A DNA stretch of 64,000 nucleotides from Saccopteryx bilineata (GCF_036850765.1 NC_089490.1:132274522-132338521); one strand, 5' to 3'. Shown: positions 1 through 12,746, counted from the stretch's first letter. The notes: generated by a model not told the origin, from the sequence alone. Program-made: numbers and translations.

Positions 1-329
1 CTGACATACGTTCATAGAAGGATGTCACCATGAGCAGTGGATGCCCCTGGAAGTCTGAGAAAAAGAGAGCATAAGAGAGAAAGAGATGAAGGCAGCCATA
101 TTTACTGAACACATAGTTATGTATCTAAACTCTGGATACACTATCTGATTTACATACAAAATAGGCACTATTATTGGACCTGGCTATTGCTGTTATGTCT
201 GAAATCAAAGGAAGCAGTGTTGGGCTGAGCTGTGGCTTCTGGGGATCCAGGAAGAATATATTTTAAAATGGGATGTCTTTGGAGGAAAGCAAAGCTGGCA
301 AGAGGCTTATCAGGTGGAAGTAGAAAGTC

Positions 330-440
330 AGTGGCAAGGATTCATTTATTCAGCAAAATTTTAGTGAGCACTTACTATGTGCCAGTCTGCTAAAGAATCA
401 CTGGAGATAAGACCAACAAATCCTGCCCAAATGGAGCTAA
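330..440. mobile_element. L2/MIR-type relic, tentative
   Basis: 'attcatttattcagcaaaat' and 'gagcacttactatgtgccag' are typical of the ancient L2/MIR tail. Confidence 0.55.
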
Positions 441-694
441 CCATCTGCACAATTAAATACTTAGAAAAGTTTCAGATGGTGATAAGTGAAAAATAGCAGA
501 AAAAAGGGAAGCTGCATCTAGTGACATCTAAATGACAGATAAGGACTCATTCTCATGGATGTCCAAGAGATAGTGCTGCTTCACTGCAGGTACAAAGGGA
601 TCAGACCCCTGATTCTTATGGAAAAGGTTGATCTCTTGGAGATACTGGTGTAGAGAGAATCTAAGAGCCATTATGATTTCAAGGTAAGAGATCA

Positions 695-960
695 GTTTTT
701 CAATTATTCTTTCTATACCACAAACCACCTCAAGATGTCGTGGCTTAAAACAACCCCATTTTATGGCTGGTGATTCTGTGGGTAGGGAATGAGTCAAGAC
801 CCCGTTTGTCCAGGTACTGGGGCTGGCTGTCAGAATTGGTGGCCTCCCTTGTCTCCAGTGGTCTAGACTAGCTTTCTTCTGATACGGCAGTTCTAAGAGG
901 TAAGAACAGATGCTGCAGTGAAAGCAAGTCACGAAGCCAGCAAGTCAGTAGGTTCAAGGA
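695..960 (-). mobile_element. Ancient LTR-like interspersed repeat, tentative
   Basis: 'ccacctcaagatgtcgtggcttaaaacaac' style sequence (cut here at 725-755) resembles an old MaLR/MLT-type LTR. Class uncertain. Confidence 0.35.
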
Positions 961-1138
961 AGTAGACTCATCTCCTGATGGGCGAGTAACAGGGAGGTGC
1001 CCAGGAGGATGGGATTACTGTGGACATTTTCTACCCCATCTACCTCCCAAACCTCTCATACAACAGTTTTCTTTCTTCCACCTGTTATTTATTGAGCTGG
1101 GCTTTATGCAATGTGTGGAATAAAAACAGTTGAGGTCC

Positions 1139-1522
1139 GACCCTGGCCGGTTGGCTCAGTGGTGGAGCATTGGCCTGGTATGCAGGAGTCCCAGGTTCGA
1201 TTCCCAGCCAGGGCACACAGGAGAAGCGCCCATCTGCTTCTCCACCCCTCCCCCTCTCCTTTCTCTCTTTCTCTTCCCCTTCTGCAGCTGAGGCTCCATT
1301 GGAGCAAGGTTGGCCCGGGCACTGAGGATGGCTCCATGGCCTCTGCCTCAGATGCTAGAGTGGCCCTGGTTGCAACAGAGCAATGCCCCAGATGAGCAGA
1401 GCATCGCCCCCTGGTGGGCAGGCCAGGTGGATCCCGGTCGGGCGCATGCGGGAGTCTGTCTGACTGCCTCCCCGTTTCCAACTACAGAAAAATACAAAAA
1501 AAACCCAAACAAACAAAAAACG
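1139..1522 (+). mobile_element. tRNA-derived SINE, family A (older form)
   Basis: tRNA-like head with A-box 'tggctcagtggtggagc' and B-box 'ggttcgattcc', then the GC-rich body and A-tail. Flanks AAAAACAGTTGAGGTCC (1122-1138) and AAAACCAGTTGAAGTCC (1523-1539) are a diverged duplication. It has the single 'cgccccctggtgggc' unit. Confidence 0.88.
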
Positions 1523-3599
1523 AAAACCAGTTGAAGTCCTTGTCTTCCTGCAGGTTTCTAATCCCCATGGGGAGATAGACATTAATTAAATAACCACATA
1601 AGAAATCCTGGCTGGCCTGATATTCATGAGGATTTTCCAGAGGCTGGTGTGGCCAGAACTGACAGAGTGAGAGATAACTGGTGTCAAATGAAGCTGAGGA
1701 AAGAGAGTCCAGACCAAAGAAGCCTTCAGAACCATTCTAGGAGTTTTCTTGTTTTTATCACATGACGAGAAACAGGGATGACATGATCCAGTCTACATTT
1801 CAAAAAGTCCAAGGCTTAGTGAAAAAAAGACTGTGGCTAGACCAGTTGGGAGACCTTTACATGGAACAGGGGAGAGATATCCTGGCAAGACACGCCTTCG
1901 CACACGTGGTTGAAAATATGTATAATACTTCCGTGAGCTGCTGCAGGGTTCTGGAATGCCCCTTTTGCCACTGCCTCCACAACACAATGACGAGAAAAAA
2001 TTTTGCTGCTCATAATCATATAAACAAACTTGGCTTTACCCAAATGGTAGCTCTTGCCGCAAGATAGGTCTGTTGATGAAGGTTTACTATCATATCCAAA
2101 AGATTGTGCTGCAGGCTCAGAGGACGTCTACAATGAGTCCTAACACTTTCAACAATAGCTGACTTTGAGATCAGTCTGCAGAAGGCAGGTCATTACTGTG
2201 AAGAGACGGCACCTAGTGACTACTCATTGTTGTCTTTTGTTACTTCATGGTTTCAGGTTTGGACATGAGGACATTTTTCTAAGGCCTTTTCCTTGTCCAG
2301 CAGGTTTGCTGTCTTTAAGCCTTGTTATTTTTAACAGCTGGACGCTTGCCTAATCCACGCCCTCCATATATTTTATGTCATTTATATTTTGACTTTTGGG
2401 ATGTGAAATAGCTTGTCTGTGCTTTTCGGTCATATTATATATAGTTATTTTTTTAAATTTTGTTTCTATTTTTAAGCTCACTTTATATATTGAGAGTATT
2501 AATCATTATTTATTGTGTATACTGGGCTGCCAGTTTTCTCATGCTGTATTCAGATAGGCTAAGAAAAATGTAGCTTTTTTATTTTCCAAAAACCAATGTG
2601 ACCTTTTTTATGAAATTCTATGGGAGCACACACATATACATTTTAGTTAAACCCAATTAGATCCTGTCATTTAAACCTCTTTTGGATAACTCAGCCTTTC
2701 ATATTTCCCATACGTTGTTGATCAGCCCCAGGGGCTCACATTGCCTCACGGTAGTAGGTGGCGGGGGGTGGGGCACTAAGGAGATGTGACAGGACATTGG
2801 GCCTTCAGCTGACACTACACTGTGATTTTTAGTGCCCTGCCCTGGTAACTCTGGTCCAGTCTACTGACTGGTCCCATTCATCAAGCACTTGTTCCATAAT
2901 GAGCCTAAGTTTGCTGCTCCCTGGCAATGGTTGTCAGGTCTTGATGACCCAGCCCCACTCAGTCCTCACTGCGAGAACAGATCCTCTGTGTCTGTCTTCC
3001 ATTTGTTTCCTGGCTGTGATGCCACCTGCTGTATTGCCATTGGCCAGGGAATCACTTTGTCCCTCCATCCCCCATAATCACTTCTCAATGAGCTCCTGAG
3101 CCAAATTGTCAGCCATGTTCCATCTCTGTCTCAAGGCACAGAGAGCCCTGTGGGCTCCCTCCACACCACACCACCCATTCCACACCATGCAGACGTGGCA
3201 GTCCAGCGTGCTCTATGCCCAGCCACACTGGCTACCACTTTAATTGATGCAGTAACCCTTCTGTGCCATCTTCCAGAATGAATGGGGGGAAAAAGCAACT
3301 TCACTCCTATCTTCATCTTCTTAAATGCCTCTATGGTCCTTGTTGAGAGGGGAGCCCAGTACAAGCACTCGACTGCCTCTTTCCACTACTTCTTATCCCA
3401 TTTTCTTCCACAGTCCACCTATACAGGGTAGAGGTCCCTTTTTCTGGCTAAGTGGAACAGTCTTCTGAACCACATTCTCCTCCTTCCAGGGCTCTATCCA
3501 CCTTTTATGACATCACAATGGCAAGATTTCAGGCAGAATGACAAGTTTACTAAAAAGTGAATAAAGAGGAGTATTAAACAATAATATAGTCCTTATACA
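1523..3599. other. No gene recognised
   Basis: Unique or anciently repetitive sequence. A 101-codon open stretch at 1762-2067 has no recognisable domain and lacks supporting features. 2380-2640 is AT-rich. Confidence 0.6.
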
Positions 3600-4188
3600 T
3601 GTTTAGCAACTATTTCCTCCATTTTTTTGCATTGTATTGTTTTGTGGCTTTTTACCAGTACAGTATATAGACATTTAAATTTTTTATATAGTCACATATT
3701 TTAATGTGGTTTTTTTTTTCATGGATTGTGCCTTCTCAAGAATTTTTGCAGACATCTTCCATGATGTAAGTCAAACCACCTCTGTTTCCTCTTAGTTCTT
3801 TTACCATCATTTGTAATCTATCTAGAATTTATTTTTGTACATCGGTAGGTGATGTCTAACTATATTTACTTTGAAATTGTTAGATATTTTTTGAAGACCT
3901 AGAGTAATTTATTCTTCCCAGTCTTATTTGGAAAGAATAAATTATATTAGACTTTTGACTCTATTTTGGGACTTCCACTTCTGTCCCATATATCTATCTC
4001 TCTATTCTGGCACTGGTACTGCATTATTTTAATTACTGCGGTTTCATAATACATTTCAGTATTTTCTGGTTTAAGTCCCCTGGATGAACATTATTTTTCA
4101 AAATTATTTTTCGTCCTTGCACATCAATTCCTCCCAGAAGATTCTGAACTCATTTTGTTAAGTTATACCCCTGTCCCCACCACTAACA

Positions 4189-4215
4189 TACACACACACA
4201 CACACACACACACAC
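4189..4215. repeat. CA microsatellite
   Basis: About 13 CA repeats, uninterrupted. Confidence 0.9.
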
Positions 4216-4314
4216 CCTGCACATGTCAATCATAATGTATAGATTAATTTGAAAAGTGATATCTTTATGACACTGAGACCTCCTGTTAAGAAACATCACC
4301 TGTCCATTTTTATT

Positions 4315-4675
4315 TTTTATTTTTGTAACAGAGAGAAGGACAGACAGACAGGAAGGGAGAGAGATGAGAAGCATCAATTCTTTCTTGTAGCTTCTTAGTT
4401 GTTCATTGATTGCTTTCTCATATGTACCTGGACTGGGGGGCTACAGCAGACTGAGTGACCCCTTGCTTAAGCGAGCGACCTTGGGGTCATGTCTGTGATC
4501 CCACGCTCAAGCTGGTGAGCCCACGCTCAAGCCAGATAAACCTGCACTCAAGCCCGATGAGACCACACTCAAGCTGAATGAGACCATGTTCAAGCCGGCG
4601 ACCTCGGGGTTTTGAACCTGGGTCCTCTGCGTCCCAGTCTGCCGCTCTATCCACTGCACCACTGCCTGGTCAGGC
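4315..4675 (-). mobile_element. tRNA-derived SINE, family C
   Basis: Minus-strand; head '...gcaccactgcctggtcaggc' at the right. The body has repeated 'ctcaagc(c/t)gg' units, and the left part contains 'tgattgctttctcatatgt'. Approximate duplication TGTCCATTTTTATT / TGTTTACATTTTTAAT. Confidence 0.85.
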
Positions 4676-4899
4676 TGTTTACATTTTTAATCACACTCAC
4701 TATCATGTGCTGGAAAAGAGATAATGACAATGAGTTGGGGAATGCTGTTTGGTATTTTGACATTTAATATGATACTCATTATTGGTTTTAGATTAATAAC
4801 CTTCCTCATATTGAGAAACTTTCTACAGTTTATAGAGAATTTAATAAAAAATGAATTTTTAGTTTCATCAAATGCTTTTTTATATCAGTGAGTATAAAC

Positions 4900-5049
4900 T
4901 TTTTAGGGACCATTGTATGGTGACAGAAAATGGTCTGACTTTGGGTGATGGAAACAGAACACAACAATTCTAATGCTATAGAGATGTTCACCTGAAACCT
5001 TTGCACTCTTATTGTTCAATGTCACTCCATGACATTTAATTTCAAAATA
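4900..5049 (+). mobile_element. Older, diverged copy of the same L1-type 3' end
   Basis: Contains 'gtctgactttgggtgatgg', 'attgttcaatgtcactcc' and an A-rich end, homologous to the tails at 33048-33200 and 60340-60482 but much more diverged. A SINE is inserted directly in its A-tail at 5065. This shows the tail lineage has been retrotransposing for a long time. Confidence 0.55.
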
Positions 5050-5064
5050 AAAAAGAGAAAAATA

Positions 5065-5278
5065 GCCTGACCTGTGGTGGCGCAGTGGATAAAGCGTTGA
5101 CCTGGAAATGCTGAGGTCGCCAGTTCGAAACCCTGGGCTTGCCTGGTCAAGGCACATATGGGAGTTGATGCTTCCAGCTCCTCCCCCCTTCTCTCTCTCT
5201 CTGTCTCTCTCTCCTCTCTCTCCCTCTCTGTCTCTCTCCTCTCTAAAAATGAATAAATAAAATAAAATAAATTTTTTT
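5065..5278 (+). mobile_element. tRNA-derived SINE, family B (short)
   Basis: Head 'gcctgacctgtggtggcgca', then CT-rich body and 'aataaataaa' tail. Perfect duplication AAAAAGAGAAAAATA at 5050-5064 and 5279-5293. Confidence 0.92.
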
Positions 5279-5490
5279 AAAAAGAGAAAAATAATATTTA
5301 GCTTTTTGTTGACACTGATTTAATAAATGTAATTTTTTAATATTATTCTACACTTCTATTATTGAATAAAATTCTGATCAGTGGTATTATTCCTTTTATA
5401 TGTTGCTGCATTATACTAAATATTTCTGGTTTGTATCTGTATTTCTATGTGAAATTACTATATTTTATTGCATTGTACTATCTTTGTCAC

Positions 5491-5886
5491 ATTTTTCTTT
5501 TTCTTCTTTTTTTTTTTTTTCCTGTATTTTTCTGAAGCCGGAAATGGGGAGAGACAGTCAGACAGACTCCCGCATGGGCCCGACCGGGATCCACCCGGCA
5601 CGCCCACCAGGGGGCGACGCTCTGCCCCTCCGGGGCGTCACTCTGCCGCGACCAGAGCCACTCTAGCGCCTGGGGCAGAGGCCGAGGAGCCATCCCCAGC
5701 GCCCAGGCCATCTTTGCTCCAGTGGAGCCTTGGTTGCGGGAGAGGAAGAGAGAGACAGAGAGGAAGGAGAGGGGGAGGGGTGGAGAAGCAGATGGGCGCT
5801 TCTCCTATGTGCCCTGGCCGGGAATCGAATCCGGGACTTCTGCACGCCAGGCCAACGGTCTACCACTGAGCCAACTGGCCAGGGCC
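5491..5886 (-). mobile_element. tRNA-derived SINE, family A
   Basis: Minus-strand copy with T-rich tail at the left and tRNA head at 5800-5886. Perfect duplication TCTTTGTCAC at 5481-5490 and 5887-5896. Single internal 'ccagggggcg' unit. Confidence 0.9.
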
Positions 5887-6786
5887 TCTTTGTCACGTTT
5901 TGGTATCAAGTTTAAGTTCATAGAGCGAACTGTGACACTTTTTATTTTTTTCTACGATCTGGAACAGTTTAAATAACATAAGAATTATGTGTTCCTTGAA
6001 GGTCTGAAAGAACTTACCCATAAAACATTTGGTTACAGCTCCTTTTATGGCTGCAATTTCTGGAGACCAGTTTCTGTTTCTTCCATGAATAGTGGGCTAT
6101 TCTGATTGTCAGATTTGATAGAGTTTGTTTTCTTATTTTCTGTTTTCCTTTTCATTGAGGTTTAACATTTTAGCCTAGAATTCACATGAAACTCTGTAAT
6201 AGTTTCTTTCTTTTATATCCTTCTTTCTACATCATGTATTTGTGTTGTCTTTCTTTTTTATTCACTGAAGTGTCCTAGAAGGTTGTTTATTTTATTAGTG
6301 TTTTCAAAGAATTTATGTCCAGGATTTATTAATCATTTGCATCTGCTTTCCAGTCACTAATTTAATCTCTAGACTTTTGGAGAGGGGTTATATTTTAGTC
6401 TTTTTCATTAGCTTGAGCATAATGTTTGGTTCATGCATTCTAATTCTTTCTGGTGTTGAGCTAACCACAATCCCAGCTGTCCCTCCCTCACTGTTTTGTG
6501 AGGTAGTACTTTGCTCTCATCCGGTTGCTCTATATTGCCACTTTTAATATCTCCTTTGTTTCGTTGTTGACAGGAGAGAGTTTATTATTTTGTTGTTGTC
6601 GTTGTTTGTTAATTTGAAAACAATTGGTACTTTTATCCCCACTTTTAAAAAAATTAATTTCCAACTTGCTACATTGTGGTCAGAGAATGTGGAATTTACT
6701 GAGGTCTTTATGACTTAGTATATGATCAATAATTAGGATATTTAATGTTTAAGAGATATATGTTAACTAAACTTTAATAGTGTTTT

Positions 6787-6980
6787 TTTAATTTTTTTTA
6801 AACTTTATTTATTCATTTTAGAGAGGAGAGAGAGAGAGAGAGAGAGAGAAAGGGAGAGAAGGGAGGAGCAGAAAGCATCAACTCCCATATGTGCCTTGAC
6901 CAGGCAAGCCCAGGGTTTTGAACCAGTGACCTCAGCATTCCAGGTCAAAGCTTTATCCACTGCACCACCACAGGTCAGGC
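6787..6980 (-). mobile_element. tRNA-derived SINE, family B
   Basis: Minus-strand copy; head ends '...caccaccacaggtcaggc'. Perfect duplication TTTAATAGTGTTTT at 6773-6786 and 6981-6994. Confidence 0.92.
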
Positions 6981-7892
6981 TTTAATAGTGTTTTAAAGAT
7001 ATTTTTCCCCCATTATTCTTTATCTTTTACTTTATCCATCATCTACTTTATTTGTCAAATATTGAGGTAGGTATGGTAAATCATCCCATTGCTACTGGAA
7101 ATAACTCTTCCAGTTATTTCTTAAAAATTTAACAGGTTTTGCTTTATACATGTTGGTGCTGTTGCTTGACACTTAAAATATTAAGTCAATGATATCTTCA
7201 TTTAGACTTTTTTGTTCTATTTATTTTTCCTTAATAGTATATTTTAAAAATATAATATTGTAATTGCTAATACATTTTTCTTTGCATTTGCCAACATATC
7301 TTTGCTCACATTTTTATATATTAGCTTATGCATATTGCATCCAAGTGATTTTTTCATAGTCTGTGTATTCACCTGGCTATTTGTCTTTTAATAAGGATTT
7401 AACTGATTTTCACCAATTGTAACATAGATTTGATTTTTGTCTTTTTGTTTTATGCTTTCTTCATTCTTTTTCTTTTGTCTCTTGCAAAATGGACCTTTTT
7501 TTTTTTTTTTTTTTTTTTGCTTTTTAATGCTGCAATGTTTTGGAAAGGTTGTCTCCTATTTTTTAATTCTCCTAGAGGTTTCCTTCAAGATTTCAAAAGC
7601 ATTTTTTAACTTTTGTGTTACTCTTACCACTAGCCTACCACCTACCACCTTTGCCCATGTGAGGAAAAAAGTTGAGCATACTTCTTTTTCTCCCCTCCTG
7701 GAAACTTCTTTCTTTCAGTTAATAACATTTTGCATTTTAAATCTAGATCATTTCTATTACATTTTTGTCTTACTTAGTTTGTTCTTTGTATCTTTCTATA
7801 ATTTAGTTTAGTGTAACACTAATTGCCTTCTTATTACATACTGTGATTTACTCACTCATGAGCTCTGGATTTCACCTTCTCTCCCATGTGGA

Positions 7893-8400
7893 ACTAGAAC
7901 TGGCAAACTATGACCTGTTGACCTGTTTTGTAAATTAAATTTAAAAAATTTTTTTAATGATCAGAGGAGAGATAAGAGAAGCAGACTCCCACATGTGCCT
8001 TGACAGGGATCTACCCGGCAATACTCATCTGGGGCAATGTTTGAATCAACCCAGCTATCCTCAGCACCCGGGGCGGATGCTTGGGCCAATCAAGCCATGG
8101 CTATGAGATGAGAAGAGGGAAAGAAGGGGGAGAGGGAAGGGAAGACAAGCAGATGGTCACTTCTCCTGTGTGCCCTGACTGGGGATCAAACCTGGGATGT
8201 CCACAAGCTGGGCCAATGGTCTATCCACTGAGCCAACTGGCCAGAGCCATAAATAAAGTTTTATTGAACACAGATATGCCTATTTGCTTACAAACCATCC
8301 CTGGCTGCCTCTATGCTGCAGTGGCAGAATTGAGTGGTTGTTAGAGAGACTTCATGACTCACAAGGTTTAAAATATTTACTATTAAAGAAGTAACTATAT
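7893..8400. mobile_element. Ancient hAT-like relic split by a SINE
   Basis: 'ctggcaaactatgacctg' (7902-7920) and 'ataaagttttattgaacacag' with 'gctgcagtggcagaattgagtgg' (8254-8340) are ends of a known old mammalian hAT-type element, separated by the SINE at 7941-8248. Exact name not recalled. Confidence 0.6.
7941..8248 (-). mobile_element. tRNA-derived SINE, family A (old, diverged), inside a hAT relic
   Basis: Minus-strand head '...ctgagccaactggccagagc' at 8229-8248 and a diverged body. It splits an ancient hAT-like element whose halves are 7893-7940 and 8249-8400. Confidence 0.75.
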
Positions 8401-10230
8401 AATGCCAAATAAAATTTTACCAATAAAGGCATAAGCAAAACACATTTTCTAAGCCTTTACATGCTTAAGGCTAAACACATGAAAGACAACTTTTCAAAGC
8501 ATAGAAGTCGTTATTTTTTTTTAATTTCAAAATATTGTTGTTGTTAGTCCTTTGTTTCTTGGTATTTCACACTTTATAAATTACTTGAGACCAACTTACT
8601 TACTGATTTTTTGTCAAGTATTCTTTTTTTTTTGGTCAAGTATTCTTTTTATTTATGTATTTATTTTCCAGCCAACATGCTTATAAAAGAGTTTCTCTAA
8701 TCAAATTAAAAGAATATCTTCTGGAAGTTTCTGGTTTGGTGAATACGCTTTCAGAGCTATTTTCTGGAACCCAGTGCACGTTTTTTGGTACCCAGAGATT
8801 ACTTCCTTCACTTCACTCTTCTTCTTGGACTGTGTACTAGCTGTTTTTTGGATCTCCTATATCTGCCTTTCTTTTTTCTTTTGCTTCTTTGTCTTATATT
8901 AGTCATCATTTCCCATTTTGTTCTGACTCCCATTTGAATTTCTTGTGTGATGTATTTCACCCTATTTAGCTTTGGTAATAGACAATGTCCTCCACATTTC
9001 TTCCACTCCACTCCGTGTCTCTGGCACATTGCTCCATCTTCATTATTGCTGATAGTCGTTTTGTAAACCCAATAGCTCCTTAAGTCTCTTTCAATACAAC
9101 TTAGAGATTTTCTTCCATGTCACTTTTTTAAAGATAGACTTGTGCTCTGATTTCTCAAATTGATATTATCTACTCAATAGCTGAATCTCTTCAACAGAAC
9201 AATAATTCTTTTTGTTGCACTTCATGGATAACCTAGTTATAAAATTTTAAATGGGTTCTGTTTGGAAGTTGGTGGGTCCCTGTCCAAATCTTTCAGATTC
9301 AGATGAAGGGGAAAAGAACATAATTGCTATCATTGTAGTTTAAATTTGCCAGAATCCAGATCTATTTATCCATAAGGAGCAAAGAAGGAGGTGGAAGAAA
9401 AAGGTTTCACTTTTGTGCAGCAGAGTTTCTTTGTTCTGTTTGGCACCAATGGGTGCTGTGGCTTCACCCCTGGGTGGCATGACTGGTCCCCTGGAACCCT
9501 TGTCTCAAACAGCCTCCTTTTCCTCATCTGCTGACCTTGCCTGGAGAAACTAAGGGGCTTCCCACCCCATGTAGACCTCAACATTAGCACTCTTCTCAGA
9601 CACTAAAGTATAGCTGAGATTTGTCTTTGAAAAGCCACCCCTGAGTCTGCTTGTGCCCCCAGCATCCATTATGCCAGGCCCCTGGGGGTGCCACTGAGCA
9701 GTAACTGGGAGCCATCTTACTTTTACCTCCTGTTCTTGAGATAAACTGAGGATGTATTTGCCCTTCATTCCTGCTGTTGTTACCAAACTACAGTTTTTGG
9801 AAATTTCTCAGAGATCCTGGTTTGTGGATATTGCCCTTCCCTGGTGTTTTTAGCAGGGACATAAGATTTTACCCATCCATAAATTCTTTTAGATTTATTA
9901 AGAATTTAGAAAGGGGATGAAGAAGCTCAGCTTGATCTAGAAGTCACTGCCACAGCTCAGGCACCTTTCTGCATTGATACCAAAGTGTGACACGGGAATG
10001 AGAATAACCTCAGTGTGAGTGTTTCCTTGGGGCTGTGGCAGTGTGTGGCTTAGGATGAAGCAGTTAGAGGAAGGCATCCCTGGGGTCAGACATTGATCAA
10101 GGCCCTGTACATATTGTTCAGTAAGCTGAGCCTTTTCTGCAGCATGAGAGCAAGAAGATTAGATGAAATCATGTGAAGTGTTTAATGAGTCTCTTTCCAG
10201 GAAAAAGAAATGAATTAGTTCATATATCTG
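8401..10230. other. No gene recognised
   Basis: AT-rich at 8490-9250, mixed afterwards. Only short open stretches on both strands; nothing assignable. Confidence 0.6.
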
Positions 10231-10234
10231 ATGT

Positions 10235-10580
10235 GATAGATGTTTGTCTAGTCTAAGGTGTTATAACAGTACCACACAGACTAGATGTCTTAGAGTTTGA
10301 GATCAGGTGCAGTGTGGTTGTGTTATGGTGAGTGAGGGCCTTCTTCCTGCTTTACAGAGGGCCAGTTTCTGATTGTATCCTCACGTGGTGGAGAGAGAGC
10401 AAGTTCTGGTTCCTTTATCTCCTAATAAGGGCACTAATCCCATTACAGAGGCTGCACCCTAATGACCTCTTGTAAACCTAATTATCTCCCCAAAGCTCCA
10501 CCTTCAATACCATCACATGGTGGGGGTGGGGATCAGGGCTTCAACATCTGCCCATTGTGGGAACACTCAGTGCCTAACAG
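10235..10580 (-). mobile_element. MaLR-type (MLT1-like) LTR relic
   Basis: In reverse complement it shows 'gggattagtgcccttat', 'ccatcacatggt'-type and 'gttatagcag'-like phrases in the order of the MLT1/MaLR consensus. Diverged, placental-wide age; only a fragment. Confidence 0.6.
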
Positions 10581-11763
10581 TGGTGTGTGTGTGCTACTAT
10601 TGTACTGAATTCAAATCCCTAAACTAGCCTGTGTGACAGAAGCTGCAGTGCTCATGTAGAGAAGCAGAAACAGAGGTACAACAGAGATGAAGTCACATCT
10701 TGCTGGAGCTGCGTGGCTGCCTGCCTCTCCTGGAACAGAGGAATGTGGTGGTGGTGGGGGGTGTCACCTGGCCATGAGTTAAAAGCCCTGGCTTCCTTCT
10801 CCTCATCTGTAGAGAAAGGACTTTCATGAGGCCAGTGGCTCTCAAGTGTCTCATCTTTGGAGCAACTTGTTCAAACAAAATTCTACTCAGAAGCCCCAGA
10901 CATAAAAGTGGTAACAGGGGCCATGCTTTGGTTGAAGCAGCCAGGGGACTCTGGGTCCTGGACGGAGGCAGATTGAGGTTGGTTGAGGCCCCAGGTGCAG
11001 AAGAAAATATTGGGCCCCTTAAAAAAAAGAGACAGGGAAAATAAAAATACACGTTAACCATATTTTTAAGTAAATAAAAATATTATATACTATTAATGTT
11101 AAAATTGCACATATGAAACCAACTTGGTGTCATTAGAAAAAAGTGTAAAGTTGGGGTTTTGCAGGGTCCCTCAGAAGTCAGGGCCCAGGGCACATGCCTG
11201 GTGCGCCCACCATTAAATCTGCCTCTGGTCCTGGATGCTCAGCTCTGGCCCTCCTGCAGGCAGTGACCACTGAGGGGGATCAGGATTGCAGGTTTCTCTC
11301 TGTGCCGTCAGTGTCTGGTTCTGAACTCATTCAATGGTATCAGAAGTTCTGGCAGGAATTCGGTGTGCATTTTCAAAGGAGAAGGGGAGAAGTTGCCGAA
11401 GGGCACATCAGTTATTATTATTCTGGAATGCTGGCACAGAAAAAGGGTTTGAAAAGGGAACATTGCACACTTTCCTTCTTTTTCTTTTTCTTTTTTTCCC
11501 CTGTGCTATCCACATTTAGCTTATTGCCAGGACCTGTAGTTTCCAGGGAGAAACTTAATACTCACACATCGATTGTGTAGTTTGATACATTCTAAGGAGA
11601 TATGTTTTTGAAATTTACCTGCAATCGGTCCAGTGTTTTTAAAAATGATATTGCTGACCTTAGGAAATAACTAAAGGACAATCTCAGAAGTCGATTTTTT
11701 AAAAGGAAATTCTAGAAGAGAATGAAATCCCAGAAGAATAAACTATGCTTAATGAAGTCATAG
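10581..11763. other. No gene recognised
   Basis: Open stretches at 10693-11061 (minus) and 11194-11580 (plus) lack known domains and overlap low-complexity runs. Confidence 0.55.
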
Positions 11764-11994
11764 CAGTAGTTCTTAACCAAGGGAGAACTTGCCCCCCCAC
11801 CAAGGACATTTGGTTGGCATATGTGGAGACATTTTTGCTTGTCACAATGTCATGATTGGGGTGGCAGGTGCTACTGGCATCTAGCAAGTAGAGGCCAGGA
11901 TGCTGCCAAACATGCCACCATGTACAGGACAGCCCCCGCCACAAAGAATTATCCAGCCCAAAATGACAATAGTGCCAAGATTGATAAACTCTGG
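11764..11994 (+). mobile_element. MER5A-like hAT relic
   Basis: Matches the remembered MER5A consensus across its length, including 'ttcttaaccaagggagaac', 'gtgctactggcatctagc', 'aggatgctgccaaacatgcc' and 'gaattatccagcccaaaatg'. An ancient, fixed hAT-Charlie copy shared by placental mammals. Confidence 0.88.
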
Positions 11995-12223
11995 CTTATA
12001 AGAATTTGTGGAAGCTATCAAAATCTTTAGAAATACTACATTTAAAGCAGAACACCAAATTGGTTATTCGTAGGTTGTTTTGGGGTTTAGTGGGGTTTTT
12101 TTTACTATATTTTCAACATCTTGGCTAGTGATTACAAATAAATGGATGTTTCCAGATGCGTTAAGTTCCCTTAAAAGGTAATAGTTGTCTAGTCATCATT
12201 TTTCTGGTAAAATTTATATAACA

Positions 12224-12246
12224 GAAAATTCACTATTTTAACCATT

Positions 12247-12285
<39 letters not shown>

Positions 12286-12320
12286 TTGTATTTTTCTGAA
12301 AATTCACTATTTTAACCATT

Positions 12321-12351
<31 letters not shown>

Positions 12352-12375
12352 TTTGTTTATTTTTTGTATTTTCCT
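12224..12375. repeat. 74-bp tandem duplication with TTTA arrays at a SINE tail
   Basis: Unit 1 (12224-12297) and unit 2 (12298 to about 12374) both run GAAAATTCACTATTTTAACC, then TTTA repeats, then 'tgtatttt(t/c)ct'. It duplicates the SINE's target flank together with its T-rich tail. Confidence 0.85.
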
Positions 12376-12746
12376 GAAGCTGGAAACGGGGAGAGATAGT
12401 CAGACAGATCCCGCATGCGCCTGACCGGGATCCACCCAGCACGCCCACCAGGGGTAATGCTCTGCCCACCAGGGGGTGATGCTCTGCCCCTTCGGGGTGT
12501 AGCTCTGCCGCCACCAGAGCCACTCCAGCGCCTGGGGCAGAGGCCAAGGAGCCATCCCCGCGCTCCGGCCATCTTTGCTCCAATGGAACCCTGGCTGTGG
12601 GAGGGGAAGAGAGAGACAGAGAGGAAGGAGGGGAGGGGGGTGGAGAAGCAAATGGGCGCTTCTCCTATGTGCCCTGGCCGGGAATCGAACCTGGGTCCCC
12701 CACACGCCAGGCCGACGCTCTACCGCTGAGCCAACCAGCCAGGGCC
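12324..12746 (-). mobile_element. tRNA-derived SINE, family A (young, two-unit form)
   Basis: Minus-strand, perfect duplication TTAACCATTTTA at 12312-12323 and 12747-12758. It carries two 'gcccaccaggggg' units and a TTTA-rich expanded tail. It belongs with the 74-bp duplication just to the left. Confidence 0.88.

Larger units (their letters stand above)
3600..7830 (-). mobile_element. Old LINE-1 pieces, minus strand, cut by five SINE/tail insertions
   Basis: Antisense L1 ORF2-like sequence at 3640-4150, 4690-4890, and 6640-6790 ('acattgtggtcagagaatg') in the order expected for one minus-strand element. Between them are three SINEs (4315, 5065, 5491), a diverged L1 tail (4900) and a fourth SINE (6787). 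5900-6600 and 7000-7830 are AT-rich and only weakly assignable. No reading frame survives. Confidence 0.5.

Noticed and set aside
1762..2067. 101-codon plus-strand frame.
   Set aside because: No known domain and no poly-A or intron evidence; the neighbourhood resembles ancient repeat.
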